The notes under the pieces were generated by a model that saw only the letters and a program-made list of their open reading frames with translations, was not told the DNA's origin and did not search any database. A program made the translations under genes and the position numbers. From Haliea sp. (GTDB lineage Bacteria; Pseudomonadota; Gammaproteobacteria; Pseudomonadales; Halieaceae): DNA of 64,000 bases. This document shows, piece after piece, positions 20,806 to 29,289 of the stretch. The stretch's first letter is position 1. Each line of letters starts with the position of its first letter. The stretch spans positions 1-64,000 of the forward strand of contig JADJAL010000007.1 of assembly GCA_016704305.1 (NCBI GenBank), given 5' to 3'.

Positions 20806-21405
20806 ATGGAGACAGCACCGATTATTCGCGACGCCGTGGCAGGCGACCTCGAGGAACTGGTCGACACGCTCAGCGACAGTTTTACGTATGACCCGATGTT
20901 CAACTGGCTATTTCCCACCACGCAGTTGTACCCGTATTTCTTCCGTATGTTGATCAGGGATGTCTACCTGGCGCGCGGCATCATACACATTGAAGAGCAG
21001 GGTCGCGCTGCGGCGTTGTGGTTGCCGCCCGAGCAGCGCCTCCGCCTGGCGCCGCGACTGCGCATCCTGCGCTTCGGCCTGAAGTTGCTCTACCAGCATG
21101 GCGTGCGACCGGTTTGGCGCGTCTTGCGCCAGGGCTACATCTTTGCCGAACACCATCCGCAGGAGCCCCATTACTACTTGCAGTTCATCGGCTGTTGCCG
21201 CAGCGAACAGGGGCGTGGCATTGGCTCCGCGCTGCTGAAGCAGGGCCTGCGTATCTGCGACGAGCGGGGCATGCCTGCCTACCTGGAATGTTCCAATCCG
21301 CGCAACGTGCCGCTGTACGAACGGCACGGCTTCATGGTCACGGGGCAACAGGCCGTCGGCAAAAATGGCCCCATGGCCTGGTTCATGTGGCGCGATCCGC
21401 GCTGA
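20806..21405 (+). CDS. GNAT family N-acetyltransferase
   Basis: The protein is 199 residues. It starts METAPIIRDAVAGDLEELVD, and its acetyl-CoA loop is CCRSEQGRGIGSALLKQG (Q/R-x-x-G-x-G/A) near residues 140-157. NPRNVPLYERHGFMV is the typical last strand. In between lies a helical insertion (LRLAPRLRILRFGLKLLYQHG) seen in GNATs that act on small molecules or stress-related substrates. The acceptor cannot be named. ATG 20806 opens the frame and no earlier start fits. It is divergent from pdxH. Confidence 0.88.
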   Translation: METAPIIRDAVAGDLEELVDTLSDSFTYDPMFNWLFPTTQLYPYFFRMLIRDVYLARGIIHIEEQGRAAALWLPPEQRLRLAPRLRILRFGLKLLYQHGVRPVWRVLRQGYIFAEHHPQEPHYYLQFIGCCRSEQGRGIGSALLKQGLRICDERGMPAYLECSNPRNVPLYERHGFMVTGQQAVGKNGPMAWFMWRDPR

Positions 21406-21472
21406 GGCAATTGCACACCACCCACCGCAGCACCTCCCGCGCAGCACTGCGCGCGTCCGCTGCAACTCGCTT

Positions 21473-21772
21473 CTAGTCCTTCGTGCTCGGGTACACTGGC
21501 GCTCGCCGCGCCATCGCGGGAATCTGCGGGAACGGAAAGAACGCCTGCCAGTCAGCGCCAAAATCTTCGCTGATGCTGCGGCCGTAGGCCGTTTGATAGC
21601 AACGTTCCATCGCATCCAACAGTTCGCCCGGCGTGGCGATGGCGAGCAACACGGCCGACTCCATCATGCCCTCGGTGCGCAGTCGCAGGGCGGGCGAGAC
21701 ATCGTCACCACCCGCCAGTGCCGCGAACATCGCCCGCCAACGTTGCTCGATCTCGGTTTGCAATACGTGCAT
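21473..21772 (-). CDS. Small conserved-looking protein, function unknown
   Basis: The frame encodes 99 residues from ATG 21772, preceded by a purine-rich GGGGAGGCGCGGAA segment that serves as ribosome site. The longer frame to 22048 runs antisense through the start of the ggt gene and is rejected. The product is mostly helical (MHVLQTEIEQRWRAMFAALA, LLDAMERCYQTAYGRSI) with an aromatic patch DWQAFFPFPQIP. It has no signal peptide, membrane segment or metal motif. It is divergent from the gamma-glutamyltransferase gene. I do not recognise the family. Confidence 0.6.
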   Translation of the reverse strand: MHVLQTEIEQRWRAMFAALAGGDDVSPALRLRTEGMMESAVLLAIATPGELLDAMERCYQTAYGRSISEDFGADWQAFFPFPQIPAMARRAPVYPSTKD

Positions 21773-21890
21773 TTTCCGCGCCTCCCCTTGCGCATGAAAC
21801 CACCCCGAATGGCCCCGTGCGTCGCCTGAGAGTATGCGTGGCAAAGCAAACCAGTTAAAGTCGCCCCTGGATAAAAACGGGATTCTACGT

Positions 21891-23690
21891 GTGAACAACC
21901 TGCGACAATTACTGCTGCTCCTGAGCCTGTTGGGCCCGCTCCTGCTGTCCTGCGCCGCGCCTGAAACACAGGGCTCTGCAACAGCACCGGCCGCTGCCGC
22001 TGTCCCCGCGACCAGCAACACCCCGGCGCCAACCACCGAACCGATCATCGACTACCGGGAGCGCTTCATTCCGGTGGTCGCGCGCCACGGCATGGTCGTG
22101 GGGCCCGAAGAACTCGCCGCCGAAGTGGGCGCGCAAATCCTGCGCCAGGGTGGCAATGCCGTGGACGCGGCAGTGGCCACCGGTTTTGCGCTGGCCGTGA
22201 CATATCCGCGAGCAGGCAATCTCGGCGGCGGTGGCTTCATGCTGATCCACCTGGCCGGTGACAATCGCCAGACGCTGATCGACTACCGCGAGACCGCTCC
22301 TGCCGCGGCGAGCCGCGACATGTTCCTCGATGCGCAGGGCAATCTCGATCACAACCTCGAGTATTTCAGCCTGCAGGCCGCAGGCGTGCCCGGCACCGTC
22401 GCTGGCCTGCTCTACGCGTTGGACACCTACGGCACGCTTACCCGCGAGCAGGTGCTGGCGCCCGCCATCGCGCTGGCCAAAGAGGGCTTCCCGGTCTCGT
22501 TTGCGCTGTCTTTTGAAATCAACGCCAGCGCGGAACGCCTGCGCCAGAACCCGGCGGCGACACGCCTGTTTTTCAAACCCGACGGCTCGGCCTTCGAGAT
22601 CGGCGACACCTGGCGGCAGCCCGACCTTGCATGGACGCTGCGCCAGATCAGCGACAAGGGTGCCGATGGCTTTTACCAGGGTGAAGTGGCCGAGCGCATC
22701 ACCACCGAAATGGCAACCAATGGCGGCCTCATCAAGGCGCAGGACCTCGCCGCCTACCGCGTTGTCGAACGCGCACCGGTGCGCGGCACCTACCGCGGCT
22801 TTGAGATTGTCTCCACGCCTCCGCCCTCCTCCGGCGGCGTGCACATACTGCAAATCCTCAACGTGCTGGAGGGTTACGATCTGCAACCGATGGGCCACAA
22901 CTCCGCCGCCTATCTGCATCACCTGACGGAGAGCATGAAGCTGGCCTATGCCGATCGCAGCCTCTACCTGGGCGACCCGGATTTCGTCGAGGTGCCGGTG
23001 GACCGCCTTATCGACAAGGGCTACGCGCAGCGCCAGCGCGCGCGCATCGACAGCGAGCGCGCCACGCCGGCGGCGGAAATTGCCCCCGGCCGACCGCTGG
23101 GCGACGAAAGTACCGAGACCACCCACTACAGCGTGGCCGATCGCTTCGGCAACGTCGTCAGCAATACCTACACGCTGAATTTCAGCTTCGGTTCCCACAT
23201 CGCGGTACCGGGGACGGGCATGCTGCTGAACAATGAGATGGCGGATTTCGCCACCAGCCCCGGCAACGCCAACGCGTTCGGCCTGGTGCAGGGCGAGGCC
23301 AACAAAATCGAGGCGGGCAAGCGCCCGCTCTCCTCGATGAGCCCGACCATTGTCTTTCGCGATGGCAAACCCTGGCTGGCCACCGGCAGCCCGGGTGGCA
23401 GCGTGATTATCACGACGGTGTTGCAGATGGCGCTGAACGCGATGGAATTCAATATGAATGTCGCCACGGCCGCCGCCGAACCACGCATCCACCACCAATG
23501 GATGCCCGACACACTGCAAATGGAATCGGGCTTCAGCCCGGACACTGTCCGACTGCTGCAGGCGATGGGGCACCCGGTGAACATTTCCGGCCGCACCACC
23601 GGCCGCACCAATTCCATCATGCTCAGGGACGGCTGGCTGTTCGGCGCCTCGGACTCGCGGCGGCCGGGCGGTTGGGTGGCGGGGTATTAG
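21891..23690 (+). CDS. ggt: Gamma-glutamyltransferase, predicted lipoprotein
   Basis: This N-terminal nucleophile hydrolase transfers or hydrolyses the gamma-glutamyl group of glutathione and related peptides in the periplasm. GTG 21891 gives NNLRQLLLLLSLLGPLLLSC, a lipoprotein signal with lipobox LLSC; an in-frame ATG at 21834 would add 19 polar residues. The enzyme core shows AVDAAVATGFALAVTYPRAG, GNLGGGGFML and the autocleavage site TETTHYSVAD, with the nucleophile Thr at about 411. The substrate-binding LSSMSPTIVFRDG and TGSPGGSVIITTV segments follow. The length is normal for unprocessed GGT. It can release glutamate from peptides. The gene is alone, divergent from the 99-residue gene. 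Confidence 0.93.
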   Translation: MNNLRQLLLLLSLLGPLLLSCAAPETQGSATAPAAAAVPATSNTPAPTTEPIIDYRERFIPVVARHGMVVGPEELAAEVGAQILRQGGNAVDAAVATGFALAVTYPRAGNLGGGGFMLIHLAGDNRQTLIDYRETAPAAASRDMFLDAQGNLDHNLEYFSLQAAGVPGTVAGLLYALDTYGTLTREQVLAPAIALAKEGFPVSFALSFEINASAERLRQNPAATRLFFKPDGSAFEIGDTWRQPDLAWTLRQISDKGADGFYQGEVAERITTEMATNGGLIKAQDLAAYRVVERAPVRGTYRGFEIVSTPPPSSGGVHILQILNVLEGYDLQPMGHNSAAYLHHLTESMKLAYADRSLYLGDPDFVEVPVDRLIDKGYAQRQRARIDSERATPAAEIAPGRPLGDESTETTHYSVADRFGNVVSNTYTLNFSFGSHIAVPGTGMLLNNEMADFATSPGNANAFGLVQGEANKIEAGKRPLSSMSPTIVFRDGKPWLATGSPGGSVIITTVLQMALNAMEFNMNVATAAAEPRIHHQWMPDTLQMESGFSPDTVRLLQAMGHPVNISGRTTGRTNSIMLRDGWLFGASDSRRPGGWVAGY

Positions 23691-23703
23691 TCGGCCTGGC
23701 CTG

Positions 23704-23987
23704 CCGGTTTCTTCTTCCAGTTCGCGAACACTATGGCGACCAGCCCCAGAAGGATTTCATCCACAAAGGGAATCACGTCCGGCAGGAATACATTGAGATA
23801 AAAATCGCGACGGGTACCGGCTGCCCCGACTGTTCACAATCCAGATTACCAGGGATGGGTATATTGGCCGAGATGAGCGCAACCGCGGCAAATTGCCCCG
23901 GCATTTCAAAGGCCAGGCGATAGGCCATATGGCCGCCCTTGGAATGGCCGGTGGCATACACCCGCCTGCGGTCGATCTGATGGTGCT
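23704..23987 (-). pseudogene. Fused fragments copied from the DUF-esterase locus at 27.6-28.5 kb
   Basis: Bases 23704-23797 match 27597-27690 with one mismatch (the C-terminal half of the small DUF gene). Bases 23800-23987 match 28291-28478 with about a dozen mismatches (the middle of the esterase, including YATGHSKGGHMAYRLAFEMPG). The 600 bases between these blocks in the 27.6 kb locus are missing here. The junction falls at a short shared stretch (TAAAAAT.GCGA). Neither fragment has a start or a complete domain, so nothing functional is expected. It is a relic of duplication followed by deletion. Confidence 0.85.
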
Positions 23988-24111
23988 GACGCCATCGTCG
24001 GCGCAAAGCACATCCTGACCGATGGCACGCTCAACCATGACGCGCTGCACGCCATGTTCGAACGCTGCGCGGGGGAAAGCAGGGAACAGGGCGTGCAGCG
24101 GCGGCTCCAGG

Positions 24112-24661
24112 TTATAGGCGCGCGATTAGCCGCTGACCGCGTCGACCGGGAGACCGCCTTTTGCCTGGCCGCCGCCGCCGCGACCATCCTAATCCCACAA
24201 GCGCGCTGGCAAACAACACGAGGGTTGCGGGCAGTGGCACTCTCGATTCGACGGTCTCCAGCGTATGTGTCGCGGAAAAGGCGACCTGATCGTCGTTCCC
24301 CGAGAGCTGGAAAGCAATGCTTAAACCCATCTGGTCGATGGTACCGCCGTAGTCGGCGGAATCGATAATGGTGGACAGAGTGTATGGCCCGTATGCGCCC
24401 GCCGAGGAACTGATCGGCCCCAGGTCAATCACCGATACCTTCAATGGTTGCCTGCGCGATCGCGGGCAGCGACCCCAAACCGATTGCGACTCCGTCGCCC
24501 GTGGCATCGGTGAGTGTGCCGCTGATCTGAATCGGATGTTTGAAGTGTGATGCACCGCGCAATTTCCGCGCCAGCGTTAGGAACGGTAAGGAATTCAATA
24601 AGTTGCACTCAACGATGAATCCGACCTGGGTCCCGAGTGTAAAAAAAGCTGACACGCCCAT
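24112..24661 (-). pseudogene. Remnant or frame-broken PEP-CTERM (VPLPA) sorting-signal protein
   Basis: The minus strand encodes GTLTDATGDGVAIGLGSLP in one frame (to 24425). Another frame then gives DLGPISSSAGAYGPYTLS, FQLSGNDDQVAFSATHT and the C-terminal VPLPATLVLFASALVGLGW followed by RRRR. This last part is a PEP-CTERM tripartite signal: VPxP motif, helix, basic cluster. Proteins with it are exported and processed by exosortase. A break near 24430-24445 splits the frame, the N-terminal signal peptide is not visible, and the tail runs on about 18 residues past the basic cluster, unlike normal members. No exosortase gene lies in the window. It is probably a truncated or broken copy. Confidence 0.6.
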
Positions 24662-24847
24662 CTGTCGGGCCCGCTACCGCCCGTGCTCCGGGAACAGGAC
24701 TTCCTCGGTCCGCACTTCGGTTTCGCTGATCGTCAGGCGCCCATGGTGTCGGTAGACGTTATTCCTGTCGGAAAATATTCGCGGGACGCGCTCTGCTCGG
24801 CCAGCAATGGCTCGCGCCGGTCGGCTGCGGTGAAGGCAGCGGCGGGA

Positions 24848-25825
24848 TTACCGCCAGTCATCGATCAGGTATACGCCGGGGCGGTTGTAGCCGGGATGAT
24901 TGTGTCGCTGCATGGCCACGCCTTGCAGGTCTGTGCGAAAGCCATGTTTGCGCATGCAGTCATACGCTTCGGCGCGCGCCAGGTTACAGCCCGCAACCAG
25001 CCGCGCAAGGCCCTTCCGTGCGGCCATGGTTTCGCAGGCACCCAGTAGCGCGTTGAAGTCACGGGCTGCCGATGGGCCTGAACGCACCACGCCGAACTTG
25101 ATGTAACAGGCGCCTCCGCCCGCCTCCGATCCGGTACCGCAGTGACAAACCGCAAGCCCCGCCAGTTCGCCGTCATCCCAAAGCAACAGGGTATCGCCAA
25201 GGTTCTGTTGGGCAACGGCGCGAATTTCGGCGGAGACATCCAGCCCTTCGTGGACAGAATCAGTAAGCCCACCGCAGGCAGTGAGCATGTCCTCCCGCTC
25301 AACGATGGGCACGTCGGAGAATACCGTCCAGGCAATATCGGGTGCTGTTGCTGCCACCGGCTTGGACATGATCGCTGTCAGAAAACGCGGCCAAAAGCCA
25401 AACGACTGATAGAGCGCGACATGCTTGGTGCTGTGAGAGAACGTAAAAAGTCCCGCCTGCTGCGTGCCCCACTGTTCAAAGCAGTCCAGGACGGGTTCCA
25501 TCAGGCGCTTGCCCACGCCGCGGTCCCACAGGTCGGGATGGATCGAAAGCGGGCCGAAAAAGCCGACACTGCCCCAGCGGGTGGCGAAATTGGAACCGCC
25601 GAACCGGCCGCCGACGAGCGCGGCAAATGCTGCATCGGGATTGGCGCGCCAGCGCGTGTGCACGAAGTCCGCGTCACCCATGAAGGAGGTGGGTTCAGGA
25701 AGGCCCACGAAAGTACCGAACGCCAATCGCATCACGTGATCGGCGACGGGCAAATCGCTTTCCACTAACGGGCGCACCGCGACATCCAACACCGTGGCTT
25801 CCTCGTGCAATGATGGCCTTTTCAT
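24848..25825 (-). CDS. GNAT-like N-acetyltransferase, two tandem domains
   Basis: The protein is 325 residues from ATG 25825 (MKRPSLHEEATVLDVAVRPL). The first half is a full GNAT domain with FFGPLSIHPDLWDRGVGKRL as acetyl-CoA loop and HVALYQSFGFWPRF as the terminal strand. The second half, from about residue 160, has a weaker GNAT-like pattern (LLLWDDGELAGLAVCHCG, LARAEAYDCMRKHGFRT) without a clear Q/RxxGxG loop, so it may serve structure or substrate binding. The substrate is unknown. Its ATG overlaps the TetR stop as ATGA, so regulator and enzyme are co-translated and probably share control. Confidence 0.85.
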   Translation of the reverse strand: MKRPSLHEEATVLDVAVRPLVESDLPVADHVMRLAFGTFVGLPEPTSFMGDADFVHTRWRANPDAAFAALVGGRFGGSNFATRWGSVGFFGPLSIHPDLWDRGVGKRLMEPVLDCFEQWGTQQAGLFTFSHSTKHVALYQSFGFWPRFLTAIMSKPVAATAPDIAWTVFSDVPIVEREDMLTACGGLTDSVHEGLDVSAEIRAVAQQNLGDTLLLWDDGELAGLAVCHCGTGSEAGGGACYIKFGVVRSGPSAARDFNALLGACETMAARKGLARLVAGCNLARAEAYDCMRKHGFRTDLQGVAMQRHNHPGYNRPGVYLIDDWR

Positions 25826-26433
25826 GTTGATCTCCTTGCTGCCTGCACCAGCGCGCGGATGGCCCAACGCTTTACCTTGCGCGCTTCGGCGTCGTTGAGT
25901 TGCAGGACGTCCTTCACGACCACCATGCCTTCAGTCCCCATGATCAGGGCCAATGCCTGGGACAGTGTTTTTAGCGCCGCCGGTTTGAACTCGTGGCGTG
26001 CGGGCGCCAGCGCTGCCTCGATCAGCGGCATGCGGCGGTTTTGCCGCACGGGTATGTCGCTCCCATCCTCATCACGCTGCATGCCGCTCTGTAGCGTGTG
26101 TACCAGCATCATGCGCATGGCAGGCTCATTGGCCAGTACGATGTCGTGCAGCACCGTATCCACGCGCTCCAGTCTTGCCACCGGATCATCGGAAGCGGCA
26201 TTGGCAAACAGCGCATCCGCGTCGGGAATTGCCACATCGAGGCCTGCCTCCACGAGCAGGGCCTCGACGCTTGGGAAGTAACGGTAAGCCGTGGCCCTGG
26301 AGACAAGCGCCTCCCTGGCGATATCTTCCAGGCTGGGCGCCTGGCCTTGCTTGCCCAGGCGCGCGGCGGCCAGCAGCAAATCCTTGCGCGTGCGATTTTT
26401 CTGGTTTTGTCGTCCCGTCACGGTGGCGTTCAT
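25822..26433 (-). CDS. TetR family transcriptional regulator
   Basis: The protein is 203 residues from ATG 26433 (MNATVTGRQNQ). The N-terminal helix-turn-helix is typical: RTRKDLLLAAARLGKQGQ, LEDIAREALVSRATAYRYFP, VEALLVEAGL. The C-terminal ligand domain is generic and carries no recognisable motif. An upstream in-frame start at 26499 lies in the region of the preceding gene and is not favoured. It overlaps the GNAT gene by ATGA. The usual model is repression of its own operon, relieved by a small ligand, perhaps a substrate of the acetyltransferase. I see no obvious operator palindrome in the short upstream gap. Confidence 0.9.
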   Translation of the reverse strand: MNATVTGRQNQKNRTRKDLLLAAARLGKQGQAPSLEDIAREALVSRATAYRYFPSVEALLVEAGLDVAIPDADALFANAASDDPVARLERVDTVLHDIVLANEPAMRMMLVHTLQSGMQRDEDGSDIPVRQNRRMPLIEAALAPARHEFKPAALKTLSQALALIMGTEGMVVVKDVLQLNDAEARKVKRWAIRALVQAARRST

Positions 26434-26449
26434 GCGGTTGCCTCGCGCA

Positions 26450-26873
26450 TCAGTGTTGCGGCAATTGGCGAACAATGGCGGCGAAATCGAGCCACACATT
26501 TTCCCGCTGTATATCGCCGTTATCGGCGAATTCGACTATGTGCAGCAGGCGAAACTCCAGCGGCCTGCCCTTGCCTTCCAGGCCGAACGGCGTGCCCTGC
26601 GCCCTGCCTCGCCAGAGTGATTCGTCCACCAAAAAGTGGGTGCCGTACCAAACGACGCAAAGGTTTGACGCTACTGTCGGCGAGGTCGGCGAACATGCGC
26701 TCATAAAACGGGCGCGCACCTTCGCGACCACGCGTGGGCCCGGTCGGCCAGCCGACGATGTCGTGTTCAGCGTCCGCGGCCAGGGTGGCAAGAACCCCTT
26801 CGACATCGTCTGCTGCCTCAAAACCAAAATGTTGATCGATCCTGCGATCCATCTCGCCTGGAGAGAGTGCCAT
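26450..26873 (-). CDS. SnoaL-like / NTF2-superfamily protein, one frame break
   Basis: From the ATG at 26873 the first frame reads MALSPGEMDRRIDQHFGFEA and VLATLAADAEHDIVGWPTGP, then REGARPFYERMFADLADS. After a break near 26655-26665 the adjacent frame continues with WYGTHFLVDESLWRG, GKGRPLEFRLLHIVEF and IQRENVWLDFAAIVRQLPQH, ending at 26450. The composite of about 140 residues has the order and size of SnoaL-type alpha+beta cone proteins, which act as small cyclases, isomerases or hydrolases or simply bind a ligand. The function is not assignable. It sits just upstream of the TetR gene on the same strand (17 bases), so it probably belongs to that operon. Confidence 0.75.
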
Positions 26874-27026
26874 ATCGTGCTCCTTGTGCTGGTTTTATAT
26901 CGATACATTATTATCATAGTGAGATTATTGTCTCATGTAAAGATATCATACATGCCAGTACCGCCACCAAATTCCGTCATCAAGTCTATGCTGTATTACA
27001 TCTCTACTTATCCAGCAGGAGGCAGC

Positions 27027-27543
27027 ATGAGCCTGGAAACCTTGTCTCAAGTGGGCGAATTCGTCGGTGGTATTGGGGTAATCCTGTCGCTGGTGTACCT
27101 GGCCTTCCAGGTACGCAGCAATACCAGGTCGCAGAGGGCGGATATGACAGCCCGCATCCTGGACCGGATGGCAGCCCAGCAGCACACCTATGCGTTCGAC
27201 GCAGAAGCCAGCAAGTTCTTTAGTCGCGCTTTCCGACCCCACCGGGCTGACAATCGACGAGAGAAACCAGTTTGCGTGGCTGATGACGGAATTCCTCAGT
27301 GCGATGGAATTCCTCATGCAACAGTATCAGGCGGGTAATGTCGACGAGCAAACCTGGTTGCGTTGGTCAAACACCATCGACTGGTGGCTGACCTTCCTGG
27401 GATAACCGCTTTCTGGCGGCAGCAGGCCCACGCCGTATACCGACGCGTTTACCGCGTTCGTGGAGGACAGGCTGGTCAACGGCAAAGGCGATTTCAATGA
27501 AGAGAATTGGCGCAGCTATCTGGTTTCAGGCCAACCTCGTTAA
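27027..27543 (+). CDS. Membrane-anchored DUF protein, at least two frame breaks
   Basis: The ATG at 27027 follows a ribosome site (CAGGAGG at 27017-27023). The protein begins MSLETLSQVGEFVGGIGVIL then SLVYLAFQVRSNTRSQRA, one N-terminal transmembrane helix. A cytoplasmic helical domain follows: ILDRMAAQQHTYAFDAEAS, then in another frame LTIDERNQFAWLMTEFLSAM and QAGNVDEQTWLRWSNTIDWW. Next comes ITAFWRQQ, and in a third frame PTPYTDAFTAFVEDRLVNGK and EENWRSYL, ending at 27543. Breaks fall near 27225 and near 27400-27445. This family of single-pass proteins is common in marine gammaproteobacteria and uncharacterised. The gene is convergent with the small DUF gene at 27562. Confidence 0.7.
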
Positions 27544-27561
27544 GCACTGTTATGCGTGAAA

Positions 27562-27795
27562 TCACGGCTCCCGGGCATCCTCCGTCGCCTGCTCCACCGG
27601 CTTCTTCTTCCAGTTCGCGAACACTATGGCGACCAGCCCCAGAAGGATTTCATCCACAAAGGGAATCACGTCCGGCAGGAATACATTGAGGATAAAAATA
27701 GCGAACGTCAGCGCGAAGACGATGGGAAAGCGCAGGCCCGCGGCCCAGCGCAGGAAGATGCCGGCGAACCCGCCACGGGCCAATTTTCCAAACAT
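27562..27795 (-). CDS. Small two-helix membrane protein (DUF6116-like)
   Basis: The protein is 77 residues from ATG 27795, preceded by a strong Shine-Dalgarno (AAGGAGGTGAT). It has two hydrophobic segments, FPIVFALTFAIFILNVF and IPFVDEILLGLVAIVFANW, joined by LPDVIPFVDE, and ends KKKPVEQATEDAREP. The 'PDxIPFxDEILLG' pattern resembles DUF6116/YkvA-like small inner-membrane proteins; the family name is from memory and tentative. It is the second gene after the esterase on the same strand. A partial copy of its 3' half lies at 23704-23797. Confidence 0.75.
   Translation of the reverse strand: MFGKLARGGFAGIFLRWAAGLRFPIVFALTFAIFILNVFLPDVIPFVDEILLGLVAIVFANWKKKPVEQATEDAREP
27597..27690. repeat. Source block of the 23.7 kb duplicate, left part
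   Basis: These 94 bases match 23704-23797 with one mismatch (C at 27601 against T at 23708). They cover the 3' half of the small DUF gene. Confidence 0.9.
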
Positions 27796-27915
27796 CACAT
27801 CACCTCCTTAATTACATTGCGGGTGGCTGCGAACCTTACCCGCCCCTGCCGCCGCCCTACTCGGCCGCAAGCGCCATAGGCTATCGAGTTGCAGTCGCTC
27901 CACGGGCAGGCCAGC

Positions 27916-28908
27916 CTACTCTGTGGCGGTATTCTGATGCCGGGCGAAGAACGCCCATATCTCATCGGCCGCTTCAATATCGCCCGCAGAGCCACCAAGC
28001 ATCCGGCCAAATTTCACCTTGCCCGTCGGTATGACATGCCCCGACCCCTGCAGGGTATAGAGCCGCACTTCAACATCCCCTTCCCCCTGCCATGATTGCA
28101 GAATCACTTTGGTGTTCGGGTCGCCATCCACTTCGGGAAATACTTTGGTGACCGGATCTTGCGGCGCGGACGCCAGCTCCCGCCAATACGCGGCGGAATC
28201 GGCGGCCGAAATCACCTCGCCGCGACTTTTATCACCCATGATTTCCACCAGCCCACCGTTGTAGGGATTGACCGGATCATTGGTGCCATTAAAAATCGCG
28301 ACGGATACCGGCTGCCCCGACTTTTCACAATCCAGATTACCCGCGACGGGAATATTGGCCGAGATGGGCGCAATGGCGGCAAATTGCCCCGGCATTTCAA
28401 AGGCCAGGCGATAGGCCATATGGCCGCCATTGGAATGGCCGGTGGCATACACCCGGCCGCGGTCGATCTGATGGTGCTCGGCAAAATGATCAATCATCGC
28501 CGTGAAGAATTGGATATCGTCGATGTTTTCAACATTCGCCGCGTAGTCGGCGCTGCCGCGACAGTCATTCCAGTGGTTTTCGTAACCGTTGGGATAGACC
28601 GCGATAAAGCCTTCACTGTCCGCCAGTTGGTCGAAACCGTAGCCGGTCATTTTGCGCACGTCTTTCCCCTTGCTCATCGAGCCGTGGAGAATGAACACCA
28701 ATGGCCTGCCCGCCTTCAGGTCTGCGGGGATGTAGTAATCCAGCGTGCGCGTCATGCCGTTGACCACCATCTCCGTGGACTTGAGCTCACTCGACAACTG
28801 CGGCTCATCGACGATGGTGGTGCGAAAGTAGTAGAAGTAAACAAACAAGACTGCGCAGAGCACCAGCGCCAGCAGGATCAACAGCGACCTGACGATGAGT
28901 TTTTTCAT
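27916..28908 (-). CDS. Exported esterase of the PHB-depolymerase/feruloyl-esterase (CE1-like) type
   Basis: This 330-residue alpha/beta hydrolase has an N-terminal hydrophobic segment (KLIVRSLLILLALVLCAVLF) that acts as signal or anchor. The catalytic parts are FILHGSMSKG (oxyanion region), GHSNGGHMAYRLA with nucleophile Ser, the acid in GTNDPVNPYNG and the His in GSGHVIP. The CRGSADY and ANVENIDDIQFF segments fit the LpqC/PHB depolymerase group, which hydrolyse ester bonds of polyhydroxyalkanoates or aryl esters outside the cytoplasm. The exact substrate is unknown. Part of this gene (28291-28478) was copied to 23.8-24.0 kb. It precedes the small DUF6116-like gene on the same strand. Confidence 0.88.
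   Translation of the reverse strand: MKKLIVRSLLILLALVLCAVLFVYFYYFRTTIVDEPQLSSELKSTEMVVNGMTRTLDYYIPADLKAGRPLVFILHGSMSKGKDVRKMTGYGFDQLADSEGFIAVYPNGYENHWNDCRGSADYAANVENIDDIQFFTAMIDHFAEHHQIDRGRVYATGHSNGGHMAYRLAFEMPGQFAAIAPISANIPVAGNLDCEKSGQPVSVAIFNGTNDPVNPYNGGLVEIMGDKSRGEVISAADSAAYWRELASAPQDPVTKVFPEVDGDPNTKVILQSWQGEGDVEVRLYTLQGSGHVIPTGKVKFGRMLGGSAGDIEAADEIWAFFARHQNTATE
28291..28478. repeat. Source block of the 23.8 kb duplicate, right part
   Basis: These 188 bases match 23800-23987 with about a dozen mismatches. They encode the nucleophile region of the esterase. Confidence 0.85.
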
Positions 28909-28944
28909 AACGGCTCCGTGAATGTATTCCTCCGCTGACCCGGC

Positions 28945-29289
28945 TCATCGAAGCACACTACCCTGCGTGGGTCGACCAAAATTACTGACCGCCTGCTGCC
29001 AGTAAACGATATCGAGTCCCACAGACGTCGCCAGCCCCGCGAGAATCCCGGGCACGGACTGCGCGCTCACCAGCATCTCGTACTGCAGGCGTTTGCGCTT
29101 GCCTGTCACCTGCTCTGCCGTGCTCAGGCCCTGGTGTTGACCGTGCCCGTATACCGTGCAGGACGTGAAGCCTTCCACCGCATCGTGCGTGAGGAGGTAG
29201 TCGATCAGGTCTTCCTCCAGCGCGGGGGCGATGTTCAGCACCAGCATGCACAACTCGTTCACACCGGGTTCGGGAATGGGCGGGTTCAT
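28945..29289 (-). CDS. DUF3240 family protein of the metal-efflux operon
   Basis: The protein is 114 residues from ATG 29289, which overlaps the stop of the RND pump gene (ATGA). It is small and ferredoxin-like, with GVNELCMLVLNIAPALEEDL, FTSCTVYGHGQHQGLSTAEQ and KRKRLQYEMLVSAQSVPGIL. This is the pattern of DUF3240, which regularly closes CzcA/CusA-type operons and resembles CutA1/PII-like folds. The role is unknown; a regulatory or metal-sensing part is plausible from the fold and position. The His-containing loop GHGQHQ could be a metal site. The frame is intact. Confidence 0.85.
   Translation of the reverse strand: MNPPIPEPGVNELCMLVLNIAPALEEDLIDYLLTHDAVEGFTSCTVYGHGQHQGLSTAEQVTGKRKRLQYEMLVSAQSVPGILAGLATSVGLDIVYWQQAVSNFGRPTQGSVLR

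Noticed and set aside
21909..23573. 554-codon open frame on the minus strand
   Set aside because: It is antisense to ggt, which has full conserved motifs.
24683..25048. 121-codon plus-strand frame near the GNAT gene
   Set aside because: Mostly antisense to the GNAT gene; the first 55 codons show no recognisable domain.
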